Assembly (NCBI GenBank): GCA_944548615.1
Contig: OX155978.1
Location: forward strand, 4,730,789 to 4,794,788
DNA: 64,000 bases
Reading direction: 5' to 3'
Source: Micropterix aruncella
Lineage: Eukaryota > Arthropoda > Insecta > Lepidoptera > Micropterigidae
Shown here: positions 22,690 to 33,060 of the stretch, one piece after another
Layout of the letters: the number at the start of each line of letters is the position of its first letter
How positions within the stretch are numbered: position 1 is the first letter of the stretch
Translations under genes and position numbers: made by a program
The notes under the pieces: model-generated
The model's input: only the letters and a program-made list of their open reading frames with translations
What the model was told of the DNA's origin: nothing
Databases searched by the model: none

Positions 22690-23470
22690 GTCTAATACAT
22701 TGACTAGAATAGGAGACTTCGCAATGTCGTGGAAAACCAGTGGCGATGAACAATTGACCAGGCTCGATTGTTTCAACCCGACGAGATGAAGCAGTCGCCG
22801 ACAGACCATATCAGCATTGAATTAGAAACGTGTGAGAATGGCCACCCTTCACTGGACTCCAATTGCTTATGAGTGAAGGGTGGTTCTCAGCATGAAGGTT
22901 GCTTCGTTAATGAGAGTCGTGGATGTCCGTGTAGAAGAGTTTATTCAGAAGATTGAAGAGATGTGAGTCGAAGTCGCCAGTTCCTAACGCCTTGAGTTGC
23001 TTTCGCCGTGGTGTTGTAGTGTGGGCGCGAGGTGAAACCGTGGCGGTGCGCGTGTAGTCGAGGAGCGAAGTGTGTAGTCGAGATATCTGTCCACTGAGGG
23101 GACGATGTGTAGAGCGCGGTAACTGTCTGCCGAAGTAATGATGTAGAGGGGCAACTGTCTGCCAAAGGAATGATGATCATCGAATGCAATGTACTGCGTT
23201 TTATAGGGTGATCGGTGATGCAATAGCTACGAGTGGGGCGACGCATGTGTCGCTTGCCTGGGCAATATTTGCCAAATTTAGCTGGAAATTAACTGCAGCT
23301 GCTCGTGTAAGTTTGAGCGAGTCTGCAGTTTTCTGTTCTGTGAAATTGACTTTTTGTTGTGGGTATGTAGGGCCGTAGGCTCCTACAGACGCATACTGTC
23401 TCGCAAGGACACCGAACCGCAACTTACTAACAGCAAAACGACCAAACACGCCGTCTTATCCATAATAGTT
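22690..23470. repeat. Dispersed repeat C, copy 2, split by repeat B
   Basis: Left part to 22829 (CAGACCATATCAGCATTGAA) and right part from 23389 (ACGCATACTGTCTCGCAAGG, ACTTACTAACAGCAAAACG) match copy 1 across the junction, giving the uninterrupted arrangement at 21830-21905. Confidence 0.6.
22830..23388 (+). mobile_element. Repeat B, copy 1 (inserted in repeat C)
   Basis: A ~560-bp element starting GTGTGAGAATGGCC. A 12-bp-stem hairpin follows (CCACCCTTCACT...AGTGAAGGGTGG). It ends with a second hairpin-like GGGTATGTAGGGCCGTAGGC...CCTACA. No coding potential. Copy 2 is at 27773-28900. The class is unknown. Confidence 0.6.
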
Positions 23471-23688
23471 TACAGTCCTTGATACTACACATTTACTTTA
23501 ATTGCAGATCGCAATAAACTGTATTGGATATCGCCGGCACAGCCCCTTATCGAAAATAACACGATTTAACTGTTTTCTTGATAGCACACACGAAAATATC
23601 CATGAAATAACATACGACAGAAAGACAAATGAATAACTGATGCTTATTTTTTTTCACTTACTGTCCAAGATAACCCACAGACGTGGAT

Positions 23689-25016
23689 TTGGGAGTGTCA
23701 AACACAACGGGCGAACCCGTCACGCCAATGAGTTATAATGGCATCTGGTCGTTCTGTCACCCATGGATTAAACGTGAAAGACTTAGCAGACAAAAACAAT
23801 CCACTGTGTAACTAAAATGTCAGCCCGGAAGGGTCCAATTCCTTACCGCGAGGCACTGAAAAGTGAACACAGCGGGCCAATGTCGCTCTCTTACTATAAG
23901 ATCTGAATGTATTTCTCGATCTACCAGCCTGGTCACAGATTCGAGTTCGCTTGCGCGGCCTCTACCTGACGTATGCGATAATTCAGTTGGAGTTTATCGC
24001 GGACCGAGGCGCCCTTCGTCCGTCAGGGTCACGCGTATTATTTCTATTTTTTGTAAATACTTAAATACTTATGTTTCCGTACCAAAGTCAAATACAGTTC
24101 AGACGACTATGTCAAATTATGTAAAAAACACCACCTGCTTCCACTGGCAAAACGGCGAGAAATCGGTGACCTCACTTTTTTGCAAAAAATTGCCCAAGGT
24201 TCTTTAGATTGTACCGAACTTTTATCGTACCTATCTTTTAATGCCCCGGTTAAATCCATGAGACACACCATCCCAATTCGGCTACCTGTTGTTACATCTA
24301 ATTACATGCAAAACACCTTTATGTGGCGTGCGAGTAACAACCTCAATAAACTGATTTGCAGCGACGTTGATATCGATCTATTTAGCACTAGTGTTGTAAC
24401 AGCGAGACGTATCCTCAGCAACAATTTCTTTTAGTACCTACTCTTCTGCTTTTCTTTATTGTTATTATTGTTTTGTATTCGATTTCTCGATATTGTTTTT
24501 TTGCCTTCTTGTCCCTTTTGTTTAATTTTTATTTGCGTTTTGTAAATTTATAGTACCGGACCCTGCCAAGCGTTTTTGCTGGCAATTCCATATTCTCTAA
24601 ACTGTTTCTATATGTGAGAACCTGTTATTGGCTATCATTTATTATTTAAGTTGTTATTTAATATTTTATGTGGCTGTTGGTTTTCCTTAAAATAAATAAA
24701 TAAATAAATAATATTATCCACAACTACCTCCTCTGCTTAGCTCACGTATGTTAACTGTCTCCCCCGGTTATTCGCCGGAATGCACAGTCGATTGGCTAAC
24801 GCCGCACAATGCGCAAACCGACCAGTACTGCACGAAGTGCTACCCCGAATCGGAGCCTCCGATCCCAACTGTCCACGACTGTAGGTTACGAGTTCACGGA
24901 GGCCATTCCACGGTAGTCCCTCCTCGATGATGCTACCGGATGGGAGCTGTAGCGTGTATTAGGTCGATCTTAGAAAACACTGACAGGCCATCAGCTGCAC
25001 GGTCCCGTTAGGTCCC
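23689..25016 (-). mobile_element. GR element copy 6, interrupted by a LINE
   Basis: On the plus strand GTGTCAAACACAACGGGCGA starts the element. Matching sequence runs to about 24014-24036, then resumes at 24718 (CCACAACTACCTCC, GACTGTCTCCCCCGG-like) and ends at GTCCCGTTAGGTCCC. About 60 bp expected at the junction are missing, so the LINE insertion was accompanied by a small target deletion or later loss. Confidence 0.65.
24036..24717 (+). pseudogene. 5'-truncated LINE inside GR copy 6
   Basis: The frame 24180-24434 gives the RT C-terminal tail (SNYMQNTFMWRASNNLNKLI), resembling TNYAKNTFFRRSC of the LINE at 5.8 kb. A stop is followed by a ~280-bp 3' UTR and a tail of five AAAT-type units (24690-24709). 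Typical 5' truncation. Confidence 0.7.
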
Positions 25017-25642
25017 ACAGAGAGACGGAGAAGTACCACAAATACGGTTCCGTGTGTGCGTTTTGATACGGAACCCTAGAAAATGGTTGTCGACGCCTGA
25101 CCATCCCAGCCCCAAAGTTCACGCTTGAGGCCTCGGGCCGGGCGAAAGAAAGAGATAGATTTGTCATCTTTATCACCCCCTTCTCACTCCCACCTCGATG
25201 GAAGTTTTTCTCTACCCTCAAAATGGCGTAGATGTTCGTTTTCGAAGCGGGTATCGACGGTAATGCGTGCCCATTTAACCGCCTTTACAAATGATAGCCT
25301 TTTGTAGAACTTCTATTCGAATTAAATGGATAATTACATTGTTTGTATTGTTTTATCATTGGTAAGTGTGAACTCAACTTGAAAACGTATGTCTCCGTAC
25401 CTTATACAACAGCTTCACAACGAACGCCTCTACGTTCTTAAAAACGTCCTCACCAAGTTGCCACCTATGAAAAAATGAAATGAAAATGAAAAAGTAACAC
25501 AAACTTTGCATTGCAGATTACGCCCGCGGTATTTTGTTCGGAGCTGTAAAAAAGCCCGAATCCCTTTCACCTACAACGTATGCACTGCGGCTTCACATCA
25601 AAAGATGCTACTACCAAAAGAGTTGCCCTGGAACACATCACA
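25017..25642. other. Unassigned sequence
   Basis: Short frames (60-76 codons) overlap on both strands and show no domain. A weak splice acceptor-like TTTGCATTGCAG at 25506-25517 has no matching donor nearby. Confidence 0.3.
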
Positions 25643-26221
25643 ACTAGGGTTGTCGACTACAGCGGGCGAGCCCGTCACCTCAGGAAGTTTTAACGATTAG
25701 TCGTTCTATCTCCCTGGAGTGAGCGCAGGAGATTTGGACAAAACAGTCCCAACGCCTTAACCGCGAGATAGCCAGGAGTGTTACCCAGCGGGCTTACACT
25801 CACGCCCTTACTTCCAATTGCGACCAGATTACTCCAGTCTCTCGATTGGTTACGAGTTCGAGGTCGCTTGCGCGGTCCTCTCCCTTACGAAGCGGTGAAA
25901 CGGTTTATACCGAATCTATCGTGGACCACGGCATCCTTTGCCCGGCTGTTCACCCGGAATCGGGTAGCCGATGGTCGTTTCAAGAGCAGTCGCCGTAAGG
26001 TCCGCAACCACCGCCGCTCTATACTGCTTCCAGACTCCCCCGACTGTTAGTCAGAGTGCACAATCGATTTATTCCTAGGGAAAACTAGTCCTAAGGCCAG
26101 AGTCCTTCCCTGGCTCGCAGTTCTACGCGGAGGCCGCCGGATGGGTATTGACCCGTGAGTGTGACCAATCCTGAACAGAATGGGTCTTCATGGCCAACTC
26201 AGCAAGGGCCCCTTAGCTCCC
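25643..26221 (-). mobile_element. GR element copy 7 with small deletions
   Basis: Both ends are present on the plus strand (ACTAGGGTTGTCGACTACAG to GGCCCCTTAGCTCCC). Two internal deletions relative to copy 3 remove the GCTCCGCCAGATGCCCG segment near 25748 and the ACGCCGCACGGTGC segment near 26070. No target duplication is clear; the right flank is dispersed repeat R. Confidence 0.7.
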
Positions 26222-26373
26222 AAAAGATAGACAGACACACCGACGGACTTCCATCTAGAAATGGTCTGAATCGACTCGAGGGGGCTCATAATAAATATTT
26301 CCGTTATCATCTCGGTTTTTTTCCGCGTTCACAATACTTTCCCGCTTTGTCGGTTGTTGGGCCGGGAAAGTAA
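26222..26373 (+). repeat. Dispersed repeat R, copy 4 (right part)
   Basis: It starts in AGACAGACACACCGACGG and contains CTTCCATCTAGAAATGG and GGGCCGGGAAAGTAAAAG. It directly abuts the end of GR copy 7, the same arrangement as at 38486. Confidence 0.65.
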
Positions 26374-26756
26374 AAGTGTTGCCGTATAAAAACTAAATTC
26401 CGTATAAAAACAAAATTCACCCTGATTTCTCAAGAAATATACACTTTCGCGCATACGTAAAATAAAACAACCTTTGTGGTATTTTTCAGGGTAGTAGTTT
26501 TCATAGCCGCAACGACGCGACGTAGCTTTCGTAAAGTGATTGTTTTTCCGACATCCATTGAGATATGATTTTCGTGACTCGTATGGATTTACATTCAAAT
26601 GGCAGCGATTTTCTGTCTCCCGGGTATTGAACAGGGGGAATCTGTCTCGTCATCACAAATAGCCCTCTCTCTCCCACGTTCATCTGCCCGTCCGGATTGA
26701 TCAGACATTCGATCAGTTTAAACGCATACAAATTTGCGGAAGTGTATTTGTAAGTA

Positions 26757-27041
26757 TGGTCACTCACATTTTAACCGACTTCAAAAAAAGGACTAGGTTA
26801 TCAATTCGGTTATCCTTTTTTTATGTTTGTTACCTCAGAACTCTACCATTTATGAACCGATTTGAAAAATTCTTTTTTTTTTTGAACGGATATACTTCCA
26901 GATTGAGCCCATTTTATCGAAATCATGTTCTGGTGATGAGATCCATGAGGAATTGAAATAACTCCTTCAATATTATCATATGAAGTTAAAAATTTACATG
27001 TTGGTTCAATTTTGATGACAATGTATTTTTTATGGTAAGCA
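26757..27041 (+). repeat. Common lepidopteran repeat P, uninterrupted copy
   Basis: It begins TTTTAACCGACTTCAAAAAA, passes through GGTTATCAATTCGGTTATCC and TTTGTTACCTCAGAACTC, and ends TTTTTATGGTAAGCATGAC. This start is very common in moth and butterfly genomes, which supports the host assignment. Confidence 0.7.
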
Positions 27042-27482
27042 TGACGTGATTTCTTCCCACGGTCTCGTACTTCGGTCAGCCTCTGACAGTTTATTAAAAA
27101 TTCCGAGTCATAATAGTGATTTCTATTCCTATTCTTTCTGTGTCCATGGTGCAAGACTCTGGAACGATCTCCCAGCAAATATACGAAACTCGCCTTCTTT
27201 ACCATCGTTTAAGACTCACTTTAAGGATTACTACCTTTCTAAGAAGTAACCAGTTCTTCCCTTTCTCTCCTGTTCCTCCCCCAATTTCCTCTCCTCGGGC
27301 ACTATTAGTCTTAAATTCTTCCACTTATCTGTATGTTGTGTAATAATCTTTATTTTCACAATGCGCGCATGTACCACTATGTTTAGGTTAGCTGTAAGAC
27401 ATTGCCATGTGGCAATAAGCTCGCCTTTTTTGTATACTTTTTAAGTGCAAATAAAGAGTTTATTATTATTATTATTATTATT
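27042..27482 (+). pseudogene. 5'-truncated LINE with (TTA)n tail
   Basis: Codons 27046-27249 encode the last part of an RT (SSHGLVLRSASDSLLKIPSH, GARLWNDLPANIRNSPSLPS, ending YYLSKK). A 3' UTR with GCAAATAAAGAGTTTATTATT ends in eight TTA units (27458-27482). The same family is present on the minus strand at 59191-60590. This copy preserves the uninterrupted TTAA site at 27221-27224. Confidence 0.8.
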
Positions 27483-27772
27483 TCTACACCCTGGGTTGGA
27501 TCCCAACGTGTGGACTCCTCGACAAATCTTGTATACTCATTCAGTTATGATAGCCTGTTCTATGTTTGACCATGATATCGCTGCTGCACTCAGGGTTGGC
27601 TGTCGACGAGGGGACTCCTCAACGCTCAACAGCGCAGACACGAAATTTCGTATATGCATTCAATTACGACAGCCCGTTCTAAGTTTAACTAAGACAGGAC
27701 TGCGGCACCCAGAGTTGTCTTCCAACGAGGGAAGTCCCCAACGGTCAACAGCACAGACAAAAAACAATATAC
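27483..27772. repeat. Minisatellite D, inverted array of ~3 units
   Basis: Units of about 120-130 bp share GACGAGGGGACTCCTCAACG, CATTCAATTACGACAGCCCG and TTCTAAGTTT. A last half-unit continues after repeat B at 28901-28955 (CCCATTCAATTATGATAGCC). Orientation is opposite to the array at 8.2-10.0 kb. Confidence 0.75.
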
Positions 27773-28900
27773 GTGTGAGAGTTGCCACCCTTCACTAGAC
27801 TCCAATTGATTGTGAGCGAAGGGTGGTTCTCATCGGTAGGTTTTCTCCGTTATTGAAAGTCGTTGTAGTTGAAGTTGAAGTATTTATTCAGAAGGTCTGT
27901 AGTAGGTTGCCAGTTCGTAACGCCTTGTTTGATATTTCGCCGGTGTGTAGGTAGTGTGGGCTCGAGGTGAAGTCGTGGTTGTGTAGCCGGAGTGTGAAGC
28001 GCCGCGATAGATTCGAAGATAATGATGATCGCGTATACTATGCGTGGTTCGTTGACTGGAAGGTAGTGAAGAGCGCGAGTACTTGCAGATGAGCGGTTAC
28101 TGTCCGCCAGGGAATGATAATGATGTTTAGTCGCGGTAACTGCCCAACAGGGAATGATAAATTATGTGTCGAATGTACTGCGTTTTATATGATATGCAAT
28201 GATGCAATAGTTATGAGTGGGTTGAGAAATAAGTGTGTTAATTCGTATCGATCAGAAGAAATGACATTAGCCATCGTTTGACTGCGCATAAAATGCCGAA
28301 TTTCGTTGGAAATCAATTGCAGCTGTAGTAGTAGTAGTAGTAGATGGAGTGGGGGGCTTGTTTCCAGCCCTTGATGTCACCTAGATCTGTAAGGTCTTTT
28401 GTAACTACCCACTGTGTGGTTAGGTCAATGGTCAGCTAGTAGCCCGGTACTTCTTACCAGTCCAAGTAGGTCACTGACCTTCAAGTTGGGCAGATCGCTG
28501 GGTTCGAGAAAGGCTCGTCCCAGTAAACTGTGTCTTTTGGCGGCGAGCCCTGGACAGCGGCCAACAATGTGTATGCTGTCTTCAGGTTCCTCGCCACATA
28601 TTCGGCAATCCTTGCTCTCAGTCAAGCCAAGGTTGAATAGATGAGCTCTAAGGGTCGTGTGTCCGGTGAGGAGACCGATAGTGGTTCTAAGGTTCTTCTT
28701 GCTCATGTCAAGTAGGGCCTTGGTTTTCTTCTGTAGTGGTTGCTCCATCATGTCTTTTGCCTGGCGACATCCCTGACTCTGTTTCCAGGAAGCCCGATGT
28801 TCGAATTGCAGACGACTCGTGTATATTCGAGCGTGTTTGCGATTTTGATTCTAAAGAAATTATTTTTTTGTTGTGGGTATGTTGGACCGAGTCTCCAACA
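27773..28900 (+). mobile_element. Repeat B copy 2, inserted in minisatellite D and split by a LINE
   Basis: It begins GTGTGAGAGTTGCCACCC and ends with the hairpin GGGTATGTTGGACC...TCTCCAACA. The flanks rejoin to one minisatellite unit, so the element interrupted the array. A LINE occupies 28323-28803. Confidence 0.65.
28323..28803 (-). pseudogene. 5'-truncated RNase H-type LINE with (CTA)n tail
   Basis: Flanked by an 8-bp direct repeat, AATTGCAG (28315-28322 and 28804-28811). The minus frame 28425-28751 encodes the C-terminus of an I/R1/Loa-type LINE: TKALLDMSKKNLRTTIGLLT, then GHTTLRAHLFNLGL and the zinc-knuckle-like C-X2-C-X7-H-X4-C (CRICGEEPEDSIHIVGRC). The 3' end is a CTA repeat at 28326-28343. 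Confidence 0.8.
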
Positions 28901-28955
28901 TACCCATTCAATTATGATAGCCCGTTCTAAGTATTACCATAACCGCTGCACTTAT

Positions 28956-30054
28956 AAAAAAAATGAAGACGGTTTGTTTTTGTTAAAATTTTATCTTATT
29001 ATTGTACTGATTATACAAAATATATTTAGAAAATCCCGTATTTAGGCACATTTAGGTACAAGACCGAAGTGCATTTATATAGCTTATAAATCTAATTTGT
29101 TCAAGTGCCTATTACCTAATGGGCCATAATCCCTATAGTGAAGGTATCGAACGTTAATGAAAGCTCCACAAAGAGATAGCCTACGCTCGAGAATGCTCCA
29201 GTAAAGAGGAGCCAAAGGGGCGAATTCGGCAAGCTGGAACTCTATTAAGAAACATTACTGAAGCATTCAGACGTATGAACAGTATTTTTTCACAAAAATG
29301 TAGAATGTGTATTTCTGCGGGGGCATGCAAACATTTCTATAAAAAAAGCTACAACAATTTTTCTCCACTTCTTCATCAAACGAGAACGAGTTTCAAAAAT
29401 TCCTTGCAATTTCCTCCTCCACGGCGATATTTTCATTGCAAATTACGTAGCTTATGCGAGTTTTCCGCGCTTCCTAAAGCCCGTAAGGCTTCGCGACACA
29501 GGAGTGGCAATTTACCAAACAAATATGACGAACATTCGCAAAATCTCGCGCATAAACTTGGCTCTATATACCATACTCGGAATTTGTGGCGTTTTATATC
29601 AGAACTTTGTTTACACGCACACACATATAAACATATACTTATATACACATATATATTGACATACATATACATACATAAATACATACATATATACATGTTT
29701 CGAGCATACGGGGCATAGCATCGTGTTTTTATTATTGGCGCCGGTGGACGGACGACCTTCACAAAATTTGTCACTGATATTGAAATATCCGTAAGAGAAA
29801 TCCGTTTCTCATAATTAAGAAACCCTAAATAAACTTATTTCTTGTGTACACAATAATATATTTTGATTAATTAATATAAAAACCAAGAAGTAAGCAACGT
29901 TTTACAAATTTACAGTATTGAAAAATGCATATTAGTATGGTAAACGCATGATGCGTCTAATAATATGGCCAGGGACTAAATATATTGAAAAGTTGTATGA
30001 AATTAATATAACATAAAAGCATGGTAGAAATAATAACTGTATATTGAATAGAGA
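28956..30054. other. Apparently unique AT-rich sequence
   Basis: A 147-codon frame (29275-29718) has no domain and ends in a low-complexity (CATATA)n stretch at ~29620-29700. No repeat copy from elsewhere in the window was recognised. It could be plain intron DNA. Confidence 0.35.
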
Positions 30055-30190
30055 ACCTAATGGGCCCTGTACAGTTGGGCCATTATGACCCATATGTTAG
30101 GATCGGCTGAACTCACAGGTCAACGCCCATCCGGCAGCCTCCAAGCAGAAGTGCGAACCCAGGGCTACTCTGTGATGGGCAACAGTGTCT
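30055..30190 (+). mobile_element. GR element head fragment (copy 8a)
   Basis: ACCTAATGGGCCCTGTACAG through AGGTCAACGCCCATCCGG is the head end of GR in plus orientation. It switches abruptly at ~30190 to GR sequence in the opposite orientation. Confidence 0.6.
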
Positions 30191-31085
30191 AGCTTTGTCA
30201 ACATGCCCGTAACAAGCCGACGCCTTATCGCGAGGCACTGTAATGTGAACAAAGCGGGTCAACCTCACACCCTTACTACCAGATTTGGTCGTATTTCTCC
30301 GACCTCCGGTCTGGTCACGGGTTCTAGGTCGCTTTGCGCGCCCTCTACCTAACGTAAGCAATTATTCAGTTTGAATGTTTTAACTTTTAGATTTTAAATT
30401 CGTGGCGTAGCTTTAATTTGATTATTTAACATTTTACTGACAATATGAATATTACGATGAAAAATTTTACTACGTATCTTTTCGAATTATTGACTATTTC
30501 AAGTATTTTGATTATTGAGCTTCTATTTTAAATATTTATATTTATATTTATAGTTTGACAATCTCGTAGTTAAATTCTTGACTACCTATGTATGTTCAGT
30601 AAAGAGTAGTAACGAGACTTACTACCTTACACTATTATTTTGACTTGCCCAAGAGCGGTTTTTAGCCGTCAATTGGACACCACGAAAATGTAATGTAATG
30701 TAATGTTTCGTGGACCGCGACCGACGGGTCGATTCAAGGGTTGAAGACATCAGGTCGACAACTACCCTCCGCTGTCATAGGAAACGTACATATCTCCAGA
30801 CCCCTCTGGTTATTGGCCAGCTGGGCGGGCATTCAACACCTAACAAACCGGATGGTGCAGCAACTGCCCAGTTTTTGCCCGAGGTATTCCCCCGAATCCG
30901 CGATCTTCTGATCCAACCGCCTCCGAATGCAGAATTTCATCCGTGGCAGAAGCTCACGGCGGTCCTGACAGGGTAATCCCCTCTTCGAGGAGGCTACCAG
31001 ATAGAAGTTAAACCGTGAGTCGGGAGGTCAAATAACATAGATTTTTGGCCATTACCTCCCAAGCTGCACGGAATCATTAGGAACC
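30191..31085 (-). mobile_element. GR element copy 8b, interrupted by a short retro-insertion
   Basis: The plus-strand words GCCGACGCCTTATCGCGAGG, GTCACGGGTTCTAGGTCGC and, after the insertion, TTTCGTGGACCGCG...CTCCAGACCCCTCTGG follow the order of the diverged subfamily. It ends with the head variant CCTCCCAAGCTGCACGGAAT. Confidence 0.6.
30381..30701 (+). mobile_element. Short retro-insertion with (AATGT)n tail
   Basis: A 321-bp insert within GR copy 8b, flanked by a 7-bp direct repeat AATGTTT (30374-30380 and 30702-30708). It ends in three AATGT-type units. It is AT-rich with no coding frame and is probably a 5'-truncated LINE 3' UTR. Confidence 0.65.
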
Positions 31086-31537
31086 TAAAGACCATTAGGA
31101 ACCATTAGGTACGTCTCCACTATTAGACATTAGCCCTTTTAATAGAATGCCATAAAGAACGACTTCCTGCGACCGTGGCAACGTCATCGGTCCATCTTGC
31201 GGAGGGGCGCTCTTCTTTGCATCTGCCGGTTCGTTGTCGCTATTTGAGAACCTGTAATAGAAACCTATATGTGGAAATAATATAACGGTAATAATAATAC
31301 TATATAAAAGCAGTGTAGAAATGATAACTCTATCTTGAATAGTAAGTTTCGCATGAGGAGAGATACGGGTCCACTCATGCGGCATTTGATAAATCAATTC
31401 CGCGGAGCAAAAGAATACGTCTCCATTTCGGAGCGCCTCCCGCGGGCCAAACAAAAGGGTGAAGAGCGAAAAATCGCGCCCTCGACTCCGCGCCTCCTAA
31501 TTCCATATTCAATTTGGCCCCGGCGCTTGAGTAAATA
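31086..31537. other. Unassigned sequence
   Basis: Minus-strand frames of 119 and 88 codons overlap here without recognisable domains. Nothing else was seen. Confidence 0.3.
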
Positions 31538-31893
31538 ATTCAAAGAGCGAGCCAAAACTCGAGGGCACGCGATGCGACTGCGGGGTCGAATTGACGGGCG
31601 GCTGTATAAATGTAAATGCGTAATGGAGACCGCGTGGCCCGGTCCAGGCGACATTAGCATCGTGCGAGGACGGGGCGGGGTAGTCAGCGTAAATATTTAC
31701 GCCGGTCTACCCGACGCGATTACAAGCGTAATTCCCCCAGTCGAGATCCAGACGCCGAGCGGCACGGTCCGAGTAATCCCCTCTAGAAACAACAATGTTG
31801 AACTTTGCAAGCCTTCCTGTATCTTAATCATTCACGATAGAAACAAAGCATCTAAAACAATTTAATAAAGCGTTCCTATAGCACTGCAAAGCA
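31538..31893 (+). repeat. LINE-derived segment A, copy 1
   Basis: The landmarks GTAATGGAGACCGCGTGGCC, AGCGTAAATATTTACGCCGG, ACAAGCGTAATTCCCCCAG and ATTTAATAAAGCGTTC recur in order at 34453-34820 and 35590-36000. It preserves the uninterrupted TAA (31739-31741) used by the MITE in copy 3. Confidence 0.75.
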
Positions 31894-33060
31894 CACCCCT
31901 AGAATGTGAGGCGACCAGCTCGGGTTACCTACGGCAAAATGTATATAAATTTATATTTACACACACATTTACATTTACATAGAGCGGGGTTTCTTATAGA
32001 GCTATACTATTACTATAGAGCGGATTACTATAAAGCGGCGCACATTTACATTTATACATGGCCGTGCCCAGGGGGGAGGTCCGAGGGGTCCGGACCCCCC
32101 CCGAAATGAAATGGATTTACACTAGATAGAATCGTCTTTCCAAATTGAAATAGATTTACACTAGATAAAATCGATTTTTGGGTGCAAAAAATACATTAGG
32201 GGTATTCTGCTAAGCTATGTTATCGGGTTAAAATCGAGGAAGAAATAACAGCAGTACGATATTTCAGTGACAGTAGAAATCTATACGATAACAGACCCTT
32301 GATGTCGGACCGACAAATCCCGCGCAGTCAAGTGTCAACTAGTAGAGTTGGACACTTGCATTCATCTCAGCGTCGTGCTTCGTCATATCATCAAAAGCTC
32401 TGTTAGCGGACAGCGCTTAGAACGTTTCCGAGAAATTTTAGGGCGTTCACGGGTATGTTTTTAAGTGTTAGTTTCATATCCATCCGTTCCACTCATATCG
32501 AAAAGAGCGTAGAGCTGTCAAAAGACTCAAGACTCAAATGTTTGTCTCCATCGCTTGAGTCAATTATTGGACGATTGGCATGGCCAGCGCCCTGCTATTA
32601 GACGGTGTAACAAACGTTTGACGTACGTGATACGTCTAATGTTTGAACAGTTACCTAAAATAATTTAAAAAACTGATAATGACGACGATGTTGTTCCTGT
32701 TGCCGCGGCAGTAGTCAGTCAGTCATGTTGTTTTGCTGCAAATTACTCCAAAATAAAGCTAAAAGCCTAATAGGAAGTGGTGGATGGTGTGTATAAATAA
32801 AAATAGGACTATAATAAAAAAATCTGAGTTTTTAGGTTTGAAAACGAAAATGTTAGTTAGTAGTTAGTACCTACAGTATTTTCAGTGGCGGGCTACTCCC
32901 GTCATAATGTAAGGGTAATAAAATTGAATTTGAATTAGCCGGTCTTTTTTGTTGGACCCCCCCCGAAAAAAAAATCTGGGCACGGCCTTGCATTTATATT
33001 TACATTTATATAAATTTATATACATTTTGCCGTAGGTAACCGCCTCACATTCTAGGGGTG
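31894..33060. repeat. Foldback carrying a hAT-like insertion
   Basis: The outer arms, 31894-31955 and 33000-33060, are inverted copies (CACCCCTAGAATGTGAGGCG, GGTTACCTACGGC, AAATGTATATAAATTTATA). The left arm has about 10 extra bases, ACCAGCTCGG. The pre-insertion element was about 230 bp. It interrupts the LINE-derived segment, which resumes at 33061. Confidence 0.75.
32057..32990. mobile_element. Non-autonomous hAT-like transposon
   Basis: A 934-bp element with 15-bp terminal inverted repeats, CATGGCCGTGCCCAG and CAAGGCCGTGCCCAG. It is flanked by a perfect 8-bp direct repeat CATTTATA (32049-32056 and 32991-32998). An 8-bp duplication and CA-starting ends are hAT hallmarks. No transposase frame remains. 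C-runs follow each terminal repeat. Confidence 0.8.

Noticed and set aside
29275..29718. 147-codon open frame
   Set aside because: It ends in CATATA microsatellite, shows no domain and no homolog that I recognise.
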